Below, piece after piece: positions 1-11,700 of a stretch of 64,000 nucleotides of DNA; the first letter of the stretch is position 1; every line of letters begins with the position of its first letter. Origin of the DNA: Plazaster borealis (Eukaryota; Echinodermata; Asteroidea; Forcipulatida; Labidiasteridae); the NCBI GenBank assembly GCA_021014325.1, contig JAJGQC010000633.1, positions 50,619 to 114,618 on the forward strand, written 5' to 3'. A model generated the notes under the pieces. It ran no database searches and was not told the origin of the DNA. It saw only the letters and a program-made list of their open reading frames with translations. Both the position numbers and the translations under genes were made by a program.

Positions 1-182
1 GGCTTCTGTTGATCTCTGTACTTACACTACTACGACGAGTACGATCTTCTTGAAAGACTAGTAACGCAGCACGACCGAACAGTGCCCTCTGTCGTCTGAC
101 ATTATGAATTATAATTTTGTTTTGTAATAACACACACACTGTTACACAAAGTTATTGATTGATGACAGGGAAGTGAGGCAAT
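1..182. other. Left-edge DNA with no recognised feature
   Basis: AT-rich sequence with a short AC-rich stretch near 131-155. I see no long open frame, RNA gene or clear repeat. It abuts the inverted satellite-1 fragment that starts at about 183. Confidence 0.5.
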
Positions 183-312
183 GTGATGAACAGACGTATG
201 AAGCCCAATTCATCGTGATTGTGGCATCATACGTATGAATCATAGACCAAAGGTCCTGCTTCCTCCATGCTCTACGTATGAAGCCACAACCACGCACGTT
301 TTTGTGGTTATG
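183..312 (-). repeat. Diverged inverted fragment of satellite 1 core
   Basis: The reverse complement of this stretch matches the central part of the 517-bp satellite that begins 2 kb to the right. A 24-bp exact match lies at 188-211; it contains GACGTATGAAGCCCAATT and corresponds to the satellite segment GAATTGGGCTTCATACGT. A second block at 273-309 matches the hairpin region, with CCACAACCACG followed by an ACGTTT-like core. Between the blocks about 50 bp differ. The stretch carries three ACGTATGAA words (195, 230 and 275). The orientation is opposite to every monomer of the array. It may be a remnant of a dispersed ancestor of the satellite or a piece lost from the array by inversion. Confidence 0.75.
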
Positions 313-340
313 AGGGATCCTCCCCCCCTAAACCCTACCC

Positions 341-560
341 CTTACCAGCGGCGGATCCAGGATTTTCCAAACGGGGGGGCGTGAAAATATACCAAGCAGC
401 AAAATGATAAATGAAGTTTGTTGCGCCTGCGTAACACAAAGCTTCCCCATTTCTCCCTCCCCTTCTCTCTCTCTCCCTCTTTTTTTCTTTTCTCCCTCTT
501 TTTTTTTTTATATGAAAGGGGCGTGCGCCCCCACGCCCCCTGGATCCGCGCCTGCTTACC
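341..560. mobile_element. 208-bp MITE with 6-bp target duplication
   Basis: The element spans 347-554 and is flanked on both sides by CTTACC (341-346 and 555-560), which I read as a target-site duplication. Its ends are imperfect inverted repeats built around GCGGATCCAGG: left at about 350-361, right as CCTGGATCCGCGC at about 539-551. G-rich and C-rich blocks lie just inside (373-383 and 528-540). The interior is pyrimidine-rich. There is no coding capacity, so it is a non-autonomous DNA element. A 6-bp duplication does not fix the superfamily. Elements with GGATCC-rich ends of this kind are common in marine invertebrate genomes as I recall them. Confidence 0.7.
444..510. repeat. Polypyrimidine tract with mirror repeat
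   Basis: Nearly pure C/T tract inside the MITE. Positions 473-498 form a perfect mirror repeat, CTCCCTCTTTT then TTTTCTCCCTC around a 4-nt centre. Homopyrimidine mirror repeats can form intramolecular triplex DNA. Here it is only a composition feature. Confidence 0.75.
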
Positions 561-2215
561 AAATAATTTCCAATTCAATTTTCCAATTTGAACCAATTGT
601 AATTTTTCCAATGTTGTGTTTTGGCACAAAACCAATATTGGCCTCAATTGGACTCAGTTGGATTCAGTTTGAAATTTTTTCCAACTGAACCCAATTGGAC
701 TTTTTCCAACTGGACCCAATTGCATGGTCTCAATTGGGAAACAAATTCCAACTAATTCCATTTCAATGTAATCAAGCCAACTGAGTCCAATTTGATTCCA
801 ATTGCCGGGAAATTCAGTATTCCAATATCCAAATTAATCCAATGCTTTACAACTGGGTATTCAATTGAAATAACATTGACATTTTGGTAAGGGGAAATTG
901 AGTTTTCAAGTTATTTCTCCTCACAATCATTGGCAAAGTATATGCAGCGATCCAAGTCTTGCTAAGGACTTGCATGTCACTCGATATGCTTCGTTCCAAG
1001 TATACACTTTTGGGGCTTTAATTTCTACCCATGGTGTGTAATTTTAAAAAGAAATTATTTCAATTGAACTACCTAATTATCACACATTTAAGTGTAAATT
1101 TAAGTGTAAACTACTGTGCAGGAAATGCTGTTATACCTGCAATGGTTTTGAATAAAATAATGTTGAGTTCTATATTTTTGCATAATTAATTTGATCCCGC
1201 CATTACTGTTTCCAATTGGAGAAATGACAAAATAACCATTTGGACAAAATAACTAATTGGACAAAATAACAAATTGGACAAAATAACCAGTTGGACCAAA
1301 TAACCAGTTGGACCAAATAACCAGTTGGACCAAATAACCAAATGTTTGCTTGCTTTTGCCTACATCTACATTTCAATGCCAAGTGTAGAATCAAACCATT
1401 ACAGTGATCAGCTATTGAATTGGAAATTAATTTTCTCAGTTAATGTAAGCCTAATCCAGTTGGAAATTTGATGAAAAACAATTATGTTACTATTACAACT
1501 ACAACTGAATTAATACTGGAATAATATATGGCTTATGCACATTTCAGAATTTTTAAGAAGTGTTGGTAAAGTAAAAAGTTTAAAATAACCAATTGGAGGT
1601 ATGGTTTCATTGGGATTTTAAGTAACTCCAAATTACATGTATGCATAAATAAGTGAACAAATTGCCCCCCAAAACCATGTTTGATGCGATGGAAATAAAT
1701 TGGACTATAACATTCCTACAGTCACTTGAACAACATGCATTTGTATCCAATTGAAAAATAATTGGACAGGGATGATTTCAACTGGAAAATTACAAGGCCA
1801 ATCTATTCTAATTTAAACTTACTAAACACCAACTAACTCGAATATAATCCAATTGGATTTCCAAATGAATTGGGTTGGAAAAATAATTCCTCCTGTTGGA
1901 AACTGAGTATTCAAATTCAAACCAACTCAGTGCCAACTGCATCCAATTCAGTCCAATTGGACAACCAGTTTGAATGAGTTGGTCATTTTGGTACAGATCA
2001 TTGGACCGTTGAGAAAAAAGAGAGAGTAGTTTATACCCATTGGGCTGACAGTCCAAAAACTTACGAGGACACTATCCAACCCCACTCAAGGGATTTACAC
2101 CACTGCAATTAACTAATTATAACCCCAGTTGTCACACATTGGAATAATATTAAACAAAACAATTCCAATTGGACCCTGTTGGGAAATAACATTTCCAATT
2201 GGAAAAAAATATTAG
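560..2215. repeat. Tract dense in CCAATTGG-like words
   Basis: Words of the type CCAATTGGA, TCCAACTGG, CAGTTGGA and AATTCCAA recur on both strands at irregular spacing, for example near 590, 634, 690, 705, 730, 795, 1210, 1590, 1750, 1850, 1945, 1960, 2165 and 2197. The core CCAATTGG is palindromic. Density is high at 560-860 and 1740-2215 and low at 890-1200. No fixed period is visible except in the minisatellite at 1214-1341. No open frame of interest was found. It may be a badly decayed satellite or a low-complexity expansion. It ends directly at the first satellite-1 monomer. Confidence 0.6.
1214..1341. repeat. 17-bp minisatellite, about 7.5 copies
   Basis: Tandem repeat with unit TTGGACCAAATAACCAG. 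The three right-hand copies (about 1290-1341) are nearly identical. Left copies vary, with ACAAAATAAC instead of ACCAAATAAC. The unit contains the TTGG half of the surrounding CCAATTGG-like words, so it is probably a local expansion of that tract. Confidence 0.85.
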
Positions 2216-2221
2216 AAGGTG

Positions 2222-2740
2222 AAATTTATCAAATCTCCTCAAAAGTTGAAGCACAGAGCCCTCATGTTCTTGTAGATTGTTATAATTACACAGTCTATTA
2301 ATTGCATGACCACCAGAACGTCATTTTTACGATGCCACAACAACGCAAACGTGCCGTGGTTGTGGCTTCATACATCCGTTGCAATGTGCATGGTTGTGGA
2401 AAGGAATTGGGCTTCATACGTCTGTTCGTGTGTGCAGGGTGCACCACACTAAATAAACTCACATAGCAACCAACGCTAAATGCTAAATATTCAAAAATGC
2501 TCAAAAAATATTTCAAAGTCTCTCAGCCTTTTGAAAACCAATCAGATATATTTCCAGACAACTAAACTTAAGATATTTTTTCAATTTTCGGCAGGTCAGC
2601 CGTTTGGAATTGTTGATAATTTTTTTACCCCAGAAGAAAAAAGACCCATAAAATGTGCTTTTTCACAAGCCGACTTGCTGCCAGTTTTCATCGAGGCACT
2701 GCTCTAATTCCCAGACCAAATAGGACCAACTTTAACGCCT
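2222..2740 (+). repeat. Diverged first monomer of satellite 1
   Basis: The edge copy carries several differences from its neighbours: CCACAACAACG in the left arm of the inverted repeat, AGATATTTTTTC and CCGTTTGGAATTGTTGATAA near 2571-2620, and a GACCCATAAAATG tract end. The CCGTTTGGAATTGTTG haplotype returns only in a monomer near the right end (about 46618-46665). Edge copies of tandem arrays usually escape homogenisation, which fits. Confidence 0.8.
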
Positions 2741-5700
2741 AAATTGATCAAATCTCCTCAAAAGTTGAAGCACAGAGCCCTCATGTTCTTGTAGATTGTT
2801 ATAATTACACAGTCTATTAATTGCATGACCCCCAGAACGTTATTTTTACCATGCCACAACCACGCAAACGTGCCGTGGTTGTGCCTTCATATGTCCGTTG
2901 CAATGTGCATGGTTGTGGAAAGGAATTGGGCTTCATACGTCTGTTCGTGTGTGCAGGGTGCACCACACTAAATAAACTCACATAGCAACCAACGCTAAAT
3001 GCTAAATATTCAAAAATGCTCAAAAAATATTTCAAAGTCTCTCAGCCTCTTGAAAACCAATCAGATATATTTCCCGACAACTAAACTTAAGATTTCTTTT
3101 CAATTTTTCGGCAGGTCAGCGGTGTGGAATTTTCGATAATTTTTTTACCCCAGAAGAAAAACCCCCCAAAATGTGCTTTTTCACAAGCCGACTTGCTGCC
3201 AGTTTTCATCGAGGCACTGCTCTAATTCCCAGGCCAAATAGGACCAACTTTAACGCCTAAATTTATCAAATCTCCTCAAAAGTTGAAGCACAGAGCCCTC
3301 ATGTTCTTGTAGATTGTTATAATTACACAGTCTATTAATTGCATGACCCCCAGAACGTTATTTTTACGAGGCCACAACCACGCAAATGTGCCGTGGTTGT
3401 GGCTTCATATATCCGTTGGAACGTGCATGGTTGTGGAAAGGAATTGGGCTTCATACGTCTGTTCGTGTGTGCAGGGTGCACCACACTAAATAAACTCACA
3501 TAGCAACCAACGCTAAATGCTAAATATTCAAAAATGCTCAAAAAATATTTCAAAGTCTCTCAGCCTCTTGAAAACCAATCAGATGTATTTCCAGACAACT
3601 AAACTTAAGATTTCTTTTCAATTTTTCGGCAGGTCAGCCGTGTGGAATTTTCGATAATTTTTTTACCCCAGAAGAAAAAAACCCCAAATGTGCTTTTTCA
3701 CAAGCCGACTTGCTGCCTGTTTTCATCGAAGCACTGCTCTAATTCCCAGACCAAATAGGACCAACTTTAACGCCTAAATTGATCAAATCTCCTCAAAAGT
3801 TGAAGCACAGAGCCCTCATGTTCTTGTAGATTGTTATAATTACACAGTCTATTAATTGCATGACCCCAGAACGTAATTTTACCATGCCACAACCACGCAA
3901 ACGTGCCGTGGTTGTGGCTTCATATCCGTTGCAATGTGCATGGTTGTGGAAAGGAATTGGGCTTCATACGTCTGTTCGTGTGTGCAGGGTGCACCACACT
4001 AAATAAACTCACATAGCAACCAAAGCTAAATGCTAAATATTCAAAAATGCTCAAAAAATATTCCAAAGTCTCTCAGCTTCTTGAAAACCAATCAGATATA
4101 TTTCCAGACAACTAAACTTAAGATTTCTTTTCAATTTTTCGGCAGGTCAGCCGTGTGGAATTTTCGATAATTTTTTTACCCCAGAAGAAAAAACCCCAAA
4201 ATGTGCTTTTTCACAAGCTGACTTGCTGCCAGTTTTCATCGAGGCACTGCTCTAATTCCCAGACCAAATAGGACCAACTTTAACGCCTAAATTTATCAAA
4301 TCTCCTCAAAAGTTGAAGCACAGAGCCCTCATGTTCTTGTAGATTGTTATAATTACACAGTCTATTAATTGCATGACCCCAGAACGTTATTTTACCATGC
4401 CACAACCACGCAAACGTGCCGTGGTTGTGGCTTCATATCCGTTGCAATGTGCATGGTTGTGGAAAGGAATTGGGCTTCATACGTCTGTTCGTGTGTGCAG
4501 GGTGCACCACACTAAATAAACTCACATAGCAACCAACGCTAAATGCTAAATATTCAAAAATGCTCAAAAAATATTTCAAAGTCTCTCAGCCTCTTGAAAA
4601 CCAATCAGATATATTTCCCGACAACTAAACTTAAGATTTCTTTTCAATTTTTCGGCAGGTCAGCGGTGTGGAATTTTCGATAATTTTTACCCCAGAAGAA
4701 AAACCCCCAAAATGTGCTTTTCACAAGCCGACTTGCTGCCAGTTTTCATCGAGGCACTGCTCTAATTCCCAGACCAAATAGGACCAACTTTAACGCCTAA
4801 ATTTATCAAATCTCCTCAAAAGTTGAAGCACAGAGCCCTCATGTTCTGGTAGATTGTTATAATTACACAGTCTATTAATTGCATGACCCCCAGAACGTTA
4901 TTTTTACGAATCCACAACCACGCAAACGTGCCGTGATTGTGGCTTCATACATCCGTTGCAATGTGCATGGTTGTGGAAAGGAATTGGGCTTCATACGTCT
5001 GTTCGTGTGTGCAGGGTGCACCACACTAAATAAACTCACATAGCAACCAACGCTAAATGCTAAATATTCAAAAATGCTCAAAAAATATTTCAAAGTCTCT
5101 CAGCCTCTTGAAAACCAATCAGATGTATTTCCAGACAACTAAACTTAAGATTTCTTTTCAATTTTTCGGCAGGTCAGCCGTGTGGAATTTTCGATAATTT
5201 TTTTACCCCAGAAGAAAAAAAACCCAAATGTGCTTTTTCACAAGCCGACTTGCTGCCTGTTTTCATCGAAGCACTGCTCTAATTCCCAGACCAAATAGGA
5301 CCAACTTTAACGCCTAAATTGATCAAATCTCCTATAAACTTGAAGCACAGGGCCCTCATGTTCTTGTAGATTGTTATAATAGCACAGTCTATTAATTGCA
5401 TGACCCCCAGAACGTAATTTTTACCATGCCACAACCACGCAAACGTGCCGTGGTTGTGGCTTTATATCCGTTGCAATGTGCATGGTTGTGGAAAGGAATT
5501 GGGCTTCATACGTCTGTTCGTGTGTGCAGGGTGCACCACACTAAATAAACTCACATAGCAACCAAAGCTAAATGCTAAATATTCAAAAATGCTCAAAAAA
5601 TATTTCAAAGTCTCTCAGCTTCTTGAAAACCAATCAGATATATTTCCAGACAACTAAACTTAAGATTTCTCTTCATTTTTTCGGCAGGTCAGCCGTGTGG

Positions 5701-8700
5701 AATTTTCGATAATTTTTTTACCCCAGAAGAAAAAAACCCCAAAATGTGCTTTTTCACAAGCCGACTTGCTGCCAGTTTTCATCGAGGCACTGCTCTAATT
5801 CCCAGACCAAATAGGACCAACTTTAACGCCTAAATTTATCAAATCTCCTCAAAAGTTGAAGCACAGAGCCCTCATGTTCTTGTAGATTGTTATAATTACA
5901 CAGTCTATTAATTGCATGACCCCCAGAACGTTATTTTTACCATGCCACAACCACGCAAACGTGCCGTGGTTGTGGCTTCATATGTCCGTTGCAATGTGCA
6001 TGGTTGTGGAAAGGAATTGGGCTTCATACGTCTGCTCGTGTGTGCAGGGTGCACCACACTAAATAAACTCACATAGCAACCAAAGCTAAATGCTAAATAT
6101 TCAAAAATGCTCAAAAAATATTTCAAAGTCTCTCAGCCTCTTGAAAACCAATCAGATATATTTCCCGACAACTAAACTTAAGATCTCTTTTCAATTTTTC
6201 GGCAGGTCAGCCGTGTGGAATTTTCGATAATTTTTTTACCCCAGAAGAAAAAAACCCCAAATGTGCTTTTTCACAAGCCGACTTGCTGCCTGTTTTCATC
6301 GAGGCACTGCTCTAATTCCCAGACCAAATAGGACCAACTTTAACGCCTAAATTTATCAAATCTCCTCAAAAGTTGAAGCACAGAGCCCTCATGTTCTTGT
6401 AGATTGTTATAATAACACAGTCTATTAATTGCATGACCCCCAGAACGTAATTTTTACCATGCCACAACCACTCAAACGTGCCGTGGTTGTGGCTTCATAT
6501 ATCCGTTGCAATGTGCATGGTTGTGGAAAGGAATTGGGCTTCATACGTCTGTTCGTGTGTGCAGGGTGCACCACACTAAATAAACTCACATAGCAACCAA
6601 CGCTAAATGCTAAATATTCAAAAATGCTCAAAAAATATTTCAAAGTCTCTCAGCCTCTTGAAAACCAATCAGATATATTTCCCGACAACTAAACTTAAGA
6701 TTTCTTTTCAATTTTTCGGCAGGTCAGCGGTGTGGAATTTTCGATAATTTTTTTACCCCAGAAGAAAAACCCCCCAAAATGTGCTTTTTCACAAGCCGAC
6801 TTGCTGCCAGTTTTCATCGAGGCACTGCTCTAATTCCCAGGCCAAATAGGACCAACTTTAACGCCTAAATTTATCAAATCTCCTCAAAAGTTGAAGCACA
6901 GAGCCCTCATGTTCTTGTAGATTGTTATAATAACACAGTCTATTAATTGCATGACCCCCAGAACGTAATTTTTACCATGCCACAACCACGCAAACGTGCC
7001 GTGGTTGTGGCTTCATATCCGTTGCAATGTGCATGGTTGTGGAAAGGAATTGGGCTTCATACGCCTGTTCGTGTGTGCAGGGTGCACCACACTAAATAAA
7101 CTCACATAGCAACCAAAGCTAAATGCTAAATATTCAAAAATGCTCAAAAAATATTTCAAAGTCTCTCAGCTTCTTGAAAACCAATCAGATATATTTCCAG
7201 ACAACTAAACTTAAGATTTCATTTCAATTTTTCGGCAGGTCAGCCGTGTGGAATTTTCGATAATTTTTTTACCCCAGAAGAAAAAAGACCCATAAAATGT
7301 GCTTTTTCACAAGCCGACTTGCTGCCAGTTTTCATCGAGGCACTGCTCTAATTCCCAGACCAAATAGGACCAACTTTAACGCCTAAATTGATCAAATCTC
7401 CTCAAAAGTTGAAGCACAGAGCCCTCATGTTCTTGTAGATTGTTATAATTACACAGTCTATTAATTGCATGACCCCCAGAACGTTATTTTTACGATGCCA
7501 CAACCACGCAAACGTGCCGTGGTTGTGGCTTCATATGTCCGTTGCAATGTGCATGGTTGTGGAAAGGAATTGGGCTTCATACGTCTGTTCGTGTGTGCAG
7601 GGTGCACCACACTAAATAAACTCACATAGCAACCAACGCTAAATGCTAAATATTCAAAATGCTCAAAAATATTTCAAAGTCTCTCAGCCTCTTGAAAACC
7701 AATCAGATATATTTCCCGACAACTAAACTTAAGATTTCTTTTCAATTTTTCGGCAGGTCAGCGGTGTGGAATTTTCGATAATTTTTTTACCCCAGAAGAA
7801 AAACCCCCCAAAATGTGCTTTTTCACAAGCCGACTTGCTGCCAGTTTTCATCGAGGCACTGCTCTAATTCCCAGGCCAAATAGGACCAACTTTAACGCCT
7901 AAATTTATCAAATCTCCTTAAAAGTTGAAGCACAGAGCCCTCATGTTCTTGTAGATTGTTATAATTACACAGTCTATTAATTGCATGACCCCCAGAACGT
8001 TATTTTTACCATGCCACAACCACGCAAATGTGCCGTGGTTGTGGCTTCATATATCCGTTGGAACGTGCATGGTTGTGGAAAGGAATTGGGCTTCATACGT
8101 CTGTTCGTGTGTGCAGGGTGCACCACACTAAATAAACTCACATAGCAACCAACGCTAAATGCTAAATATTCAAAAATGCTCAAAAAATATTTCAAAGTCT
8201 CTCAGCCTCTTGAAAACCAATCAGATGTATTTCCAGACAACTAAACTTAAGATTTATTTTCAATTTTTCGGCAGGTCAGCCGTGTGGAATTTTCGATAAT
8301 TTTTTTACCCCAGAAGAAAAAAAACCCAAATGTGCTTTTTCACAAGCCGACTTGCTGCCTGTTTTCATCGAAGCACTGCTCTAATTCCCAGACCAAATAG
8401 GACCAACTTTAACGCCTAAATTGATCAAATCTCCTCAAAAGTTGAAGCACAGAGCCCTCATGTTCTTGTAGATTGTTATAATTACACAGTCTATTAATTG
8501 CATGACCCCCAGAACGTAATTTTTACCATGCCACAACCACGCCAACGTGCCGTGGTTGTGGCTTCATATCCGTTGCAATGTGCATGGTTGTGGAAAGGAA
8601 TTGGGCTTCATACGTCTGTTCGTGTGTGCAGGGTGCACCACACTAAATAAACTCACATAGAAACCAAAGCTAAATGCTAAATATTCAAAAATGCTCAAAA

Positions 8701-11700
8701 AATATTTCAAAGTCTCTCAGCCTCTTGAAAACCAATCACATGTATTTCCAGACAACTAAACTTCAGATTTCGTTTCAATTTTTCGGCAGGTCAGCCGTGT
8801 GGAATTTTCGATAATTTTTTTACCCCAGAAGAAAAAAACCCCAAATGTGCTTTTTCACAAGCCGACTTGCTGCCAGTTTTCATCGAGGCACTGCTCTAAT
8901 TCCCAGACCAAATAGGACCAACTTTAACGCCTAAATTTATCAAATCTCCTCAAAAGTTGAAGCACAGAGCCCTCATGTTCTTGTAGATTGTTATAATAAC
9001 ACAGTGTATTAATTGCATGACCCCCAGAACGTAATTTTTACGATGCCACAACCACGCAAACGTGCCGTGGTTGTGGCTTCATATATCCGTTGCAATGTGC
9101 ATGGTTGTGGAAAGGAATTGGGCTTCATACGTCTGTTCGTGTGTGCAGGGTGCACCACACTAAATAAACTCACATAGCAACCAACGCTAAATGCTAAATA
9201 TTCAAAAATGCTCAAAAAATATTTCAAAGTCTCTCAGCCTCTTGAAAACCAATCAGATATATTTCCCGACAACTAAACTTAAGATTTCTTTTCAATTTTT
9301 CGGCAGGTCAGCGGTGTGGAATTTTCGATAATTTTTTTACCCCAGAAGAAAAACCCCCAAAATGTGCTTTTTCACAAGCCGACTTGCTGCCAGTTTTCAT
9401 CGAGGCACTGCTCTAATTCCCAGGCCAAATAGGACCAACTTTAACGCCTAAATTGATCAAATCTCCTCAAAAGTTGAAGCACAGAGCCCTCATGTTCTTG
9501 TAGATTGTTATAATAACACAGTCTATTAATTGCATGACCCCCAGAACGTAATTTTTACCATGCCACAACCACGCAAACGTGCCGTGGTTGTGGCTTCATA
9601 TCCGTTGCAATGTGCATGGTTGTGGAAAGGAATTGGGCTTCATACGCCTGTTCGTGTGTGCAGGGTGCACCACACTAAATAAACTCACATAGCAACCAAA
9701 GCTAAATGCTAAATATTCAAAAATGCTCAAAAAATATTTCAAAGTCTCTCAGCTTCTTGAAAACCAATCAGATATATTTCCAGACAACTAAACTTAAGAT
9801 TTCATTTCAATTTTTCGGCAGGTCAGCCGTGTGGAATTTTCGATAATTTTTTTACCCCAGAAGAAAAAACCCCCAAATGTGCTTTTTCACAAGCCGACTT
9901 GCTGCCAGTTTTCATCGAGGCACTGCTCTAATTCCCAGACCAAATAGGACCAACTTTAACGCCTAAATTTATCAAATCTCCTCAAAAGTTGAAGCACAGA
10001 GCCCTCATGTTCTTGTAGATTGTTATAATTACACAGTCTATTAATTGCATGACCCCCAGAACGTTATTTTTACGATGCCACAACCACGCAAACGTGCCGT
10101 GGTTGTGGCTTCATATGTCCGTTGCAATGTGCATGGTTGTGGAAAGGAATTGGGCTTCATACGTCTGTTCGTGTGTGCAGGGTGCACCACACTAAATAAA
10201 CTCACATAGCAACCAACGCTAAATGCTAAATATTCAAAAATGCTCAAAAAACATTTCAAAGTCTCTCAGCCTCTTGAAAACCAATCAGATGTATTTCCAG
10301 ACAACTAAACTTAAGATTTCTTTTCAATTTTTCGGCAGGTCAGCCGTGTGGAATTTTCGATAATTTTTTTACCCCAGAAGAAAAAAACCCCAAATGTGCT
10401 TTTTCACAAGCCGACTTGCTGCCTGTTTTCATCGAAGCACTGCTCTAATTCCCAGACCAAATAGGACCAACTTTAACGCCTAAATTGATCAAATCTCCTC
10501 AAAAGTTGAAGCACAGAGCCCTCATGTTCTTGTAGATTGTTATAATAACACAGTCTATTAATTGCATGACCCCCAGAACGTAATTTTTACCATGCCACAA
10601 CCACGCAAACGTGCCGTGGTTGTGGCTTCATATCCGTTGCAATGTGCATGGTTGTGGAAAGGAATTGGGCTTCATACGCCTGTTCGTGTGTGCAGGGTGC
10701 ACCACACTAAATAAACTCACATAGCAACCAAAGCTAAATGCTAAATATTCAAAAATGCTCAAAAAATATTTCAAAGTCTCTCAGCTTCTTGAAAACCAAT
10801 CAGATATATTTCCAGACAACTAAACTTAAGATTTCTTTTCAATTTTTCGGCAGGTCAGCCGTGTGGAATTTTCGATAATTTTTTTACCCCAGAAGAAAAA
10901 ACCCCCAAATGTGCTTTTTCACAAGCCGACTTGCTGCCAGTTTTCATCGAGGCACTGCTCTAATTCCCAGACCAAATAGGACCAACTTTAACGCCTAAAT
11001 TTATCAAATCTCCTCAAAAGTTGAAGCACAGAGCCCCTTATGTTCTTGTAGATTGTTATAATTACACAGTCTATTAATTGCATGACCCCCAGAACGTTAT
11101 TTTTACGATGCCACAACCACGCAAACGTGCCGTGGTTGTGGCTTCATATGTCCGTTGCAATGTGCATGGTTGTGGAAAGGAATTGGGCTTCATACGTCTG
11201 TTCGTGTGTGCAGGGTGCACCACACTAAATAAACTCACATAGCAACCAACGCTAAATGCTAAATATTCAAAAATGCTCAAAAACATTTCAAAGTCTCTCA
11301 GCCTCTTGAAAACCAATCAGATATATTTCCCGACAACTAAACTTAAGATTTCTTTTCAATTTTTCGGCAGGTCAGCGGTGTGGAATTTTCGATAATTGTT
11401 TTACCCCAGAAGAAAAAAAACCCAAAATGTGCTTTTTCACAAGCCGACTTGCTGCCAGTTTTCATCGAGGCACTGCTCTAATTCCCAGGCCAAATAGGAC
11501 CAACTTTAACGCCTAAATTGATCAAATCTCCTCAAAAGTTGAAGCACAGAGCCCTCATGTTCTTGTAGATTGTTATAATTACACAGTCTATTAATTGCAT
11601 GACCCCCAGAACGTTATTTTTACGATGCCACAACCACGCAAACGTGCCGTGGTTGTGGCTTCATATGTCCGTTGCAATGTGCATGGTTGTGGAAAGGAAT

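Noticed and set aside
335..688. Open frames over the C/T-rich part of the left MITE
   Set aside because: They come from the low-complexity pyrimidine tract and overlap in several frames.
2853..3000. Zinc-finger-like pattern CNVHGCGKELGF in a plus-strand frame of satellite 1
   Set aside because: Only the first half of a C2H2-like pattern is present, the histidine part is missing, and the frame of about 56 codons ends in the same monomer. Probably coincidence.
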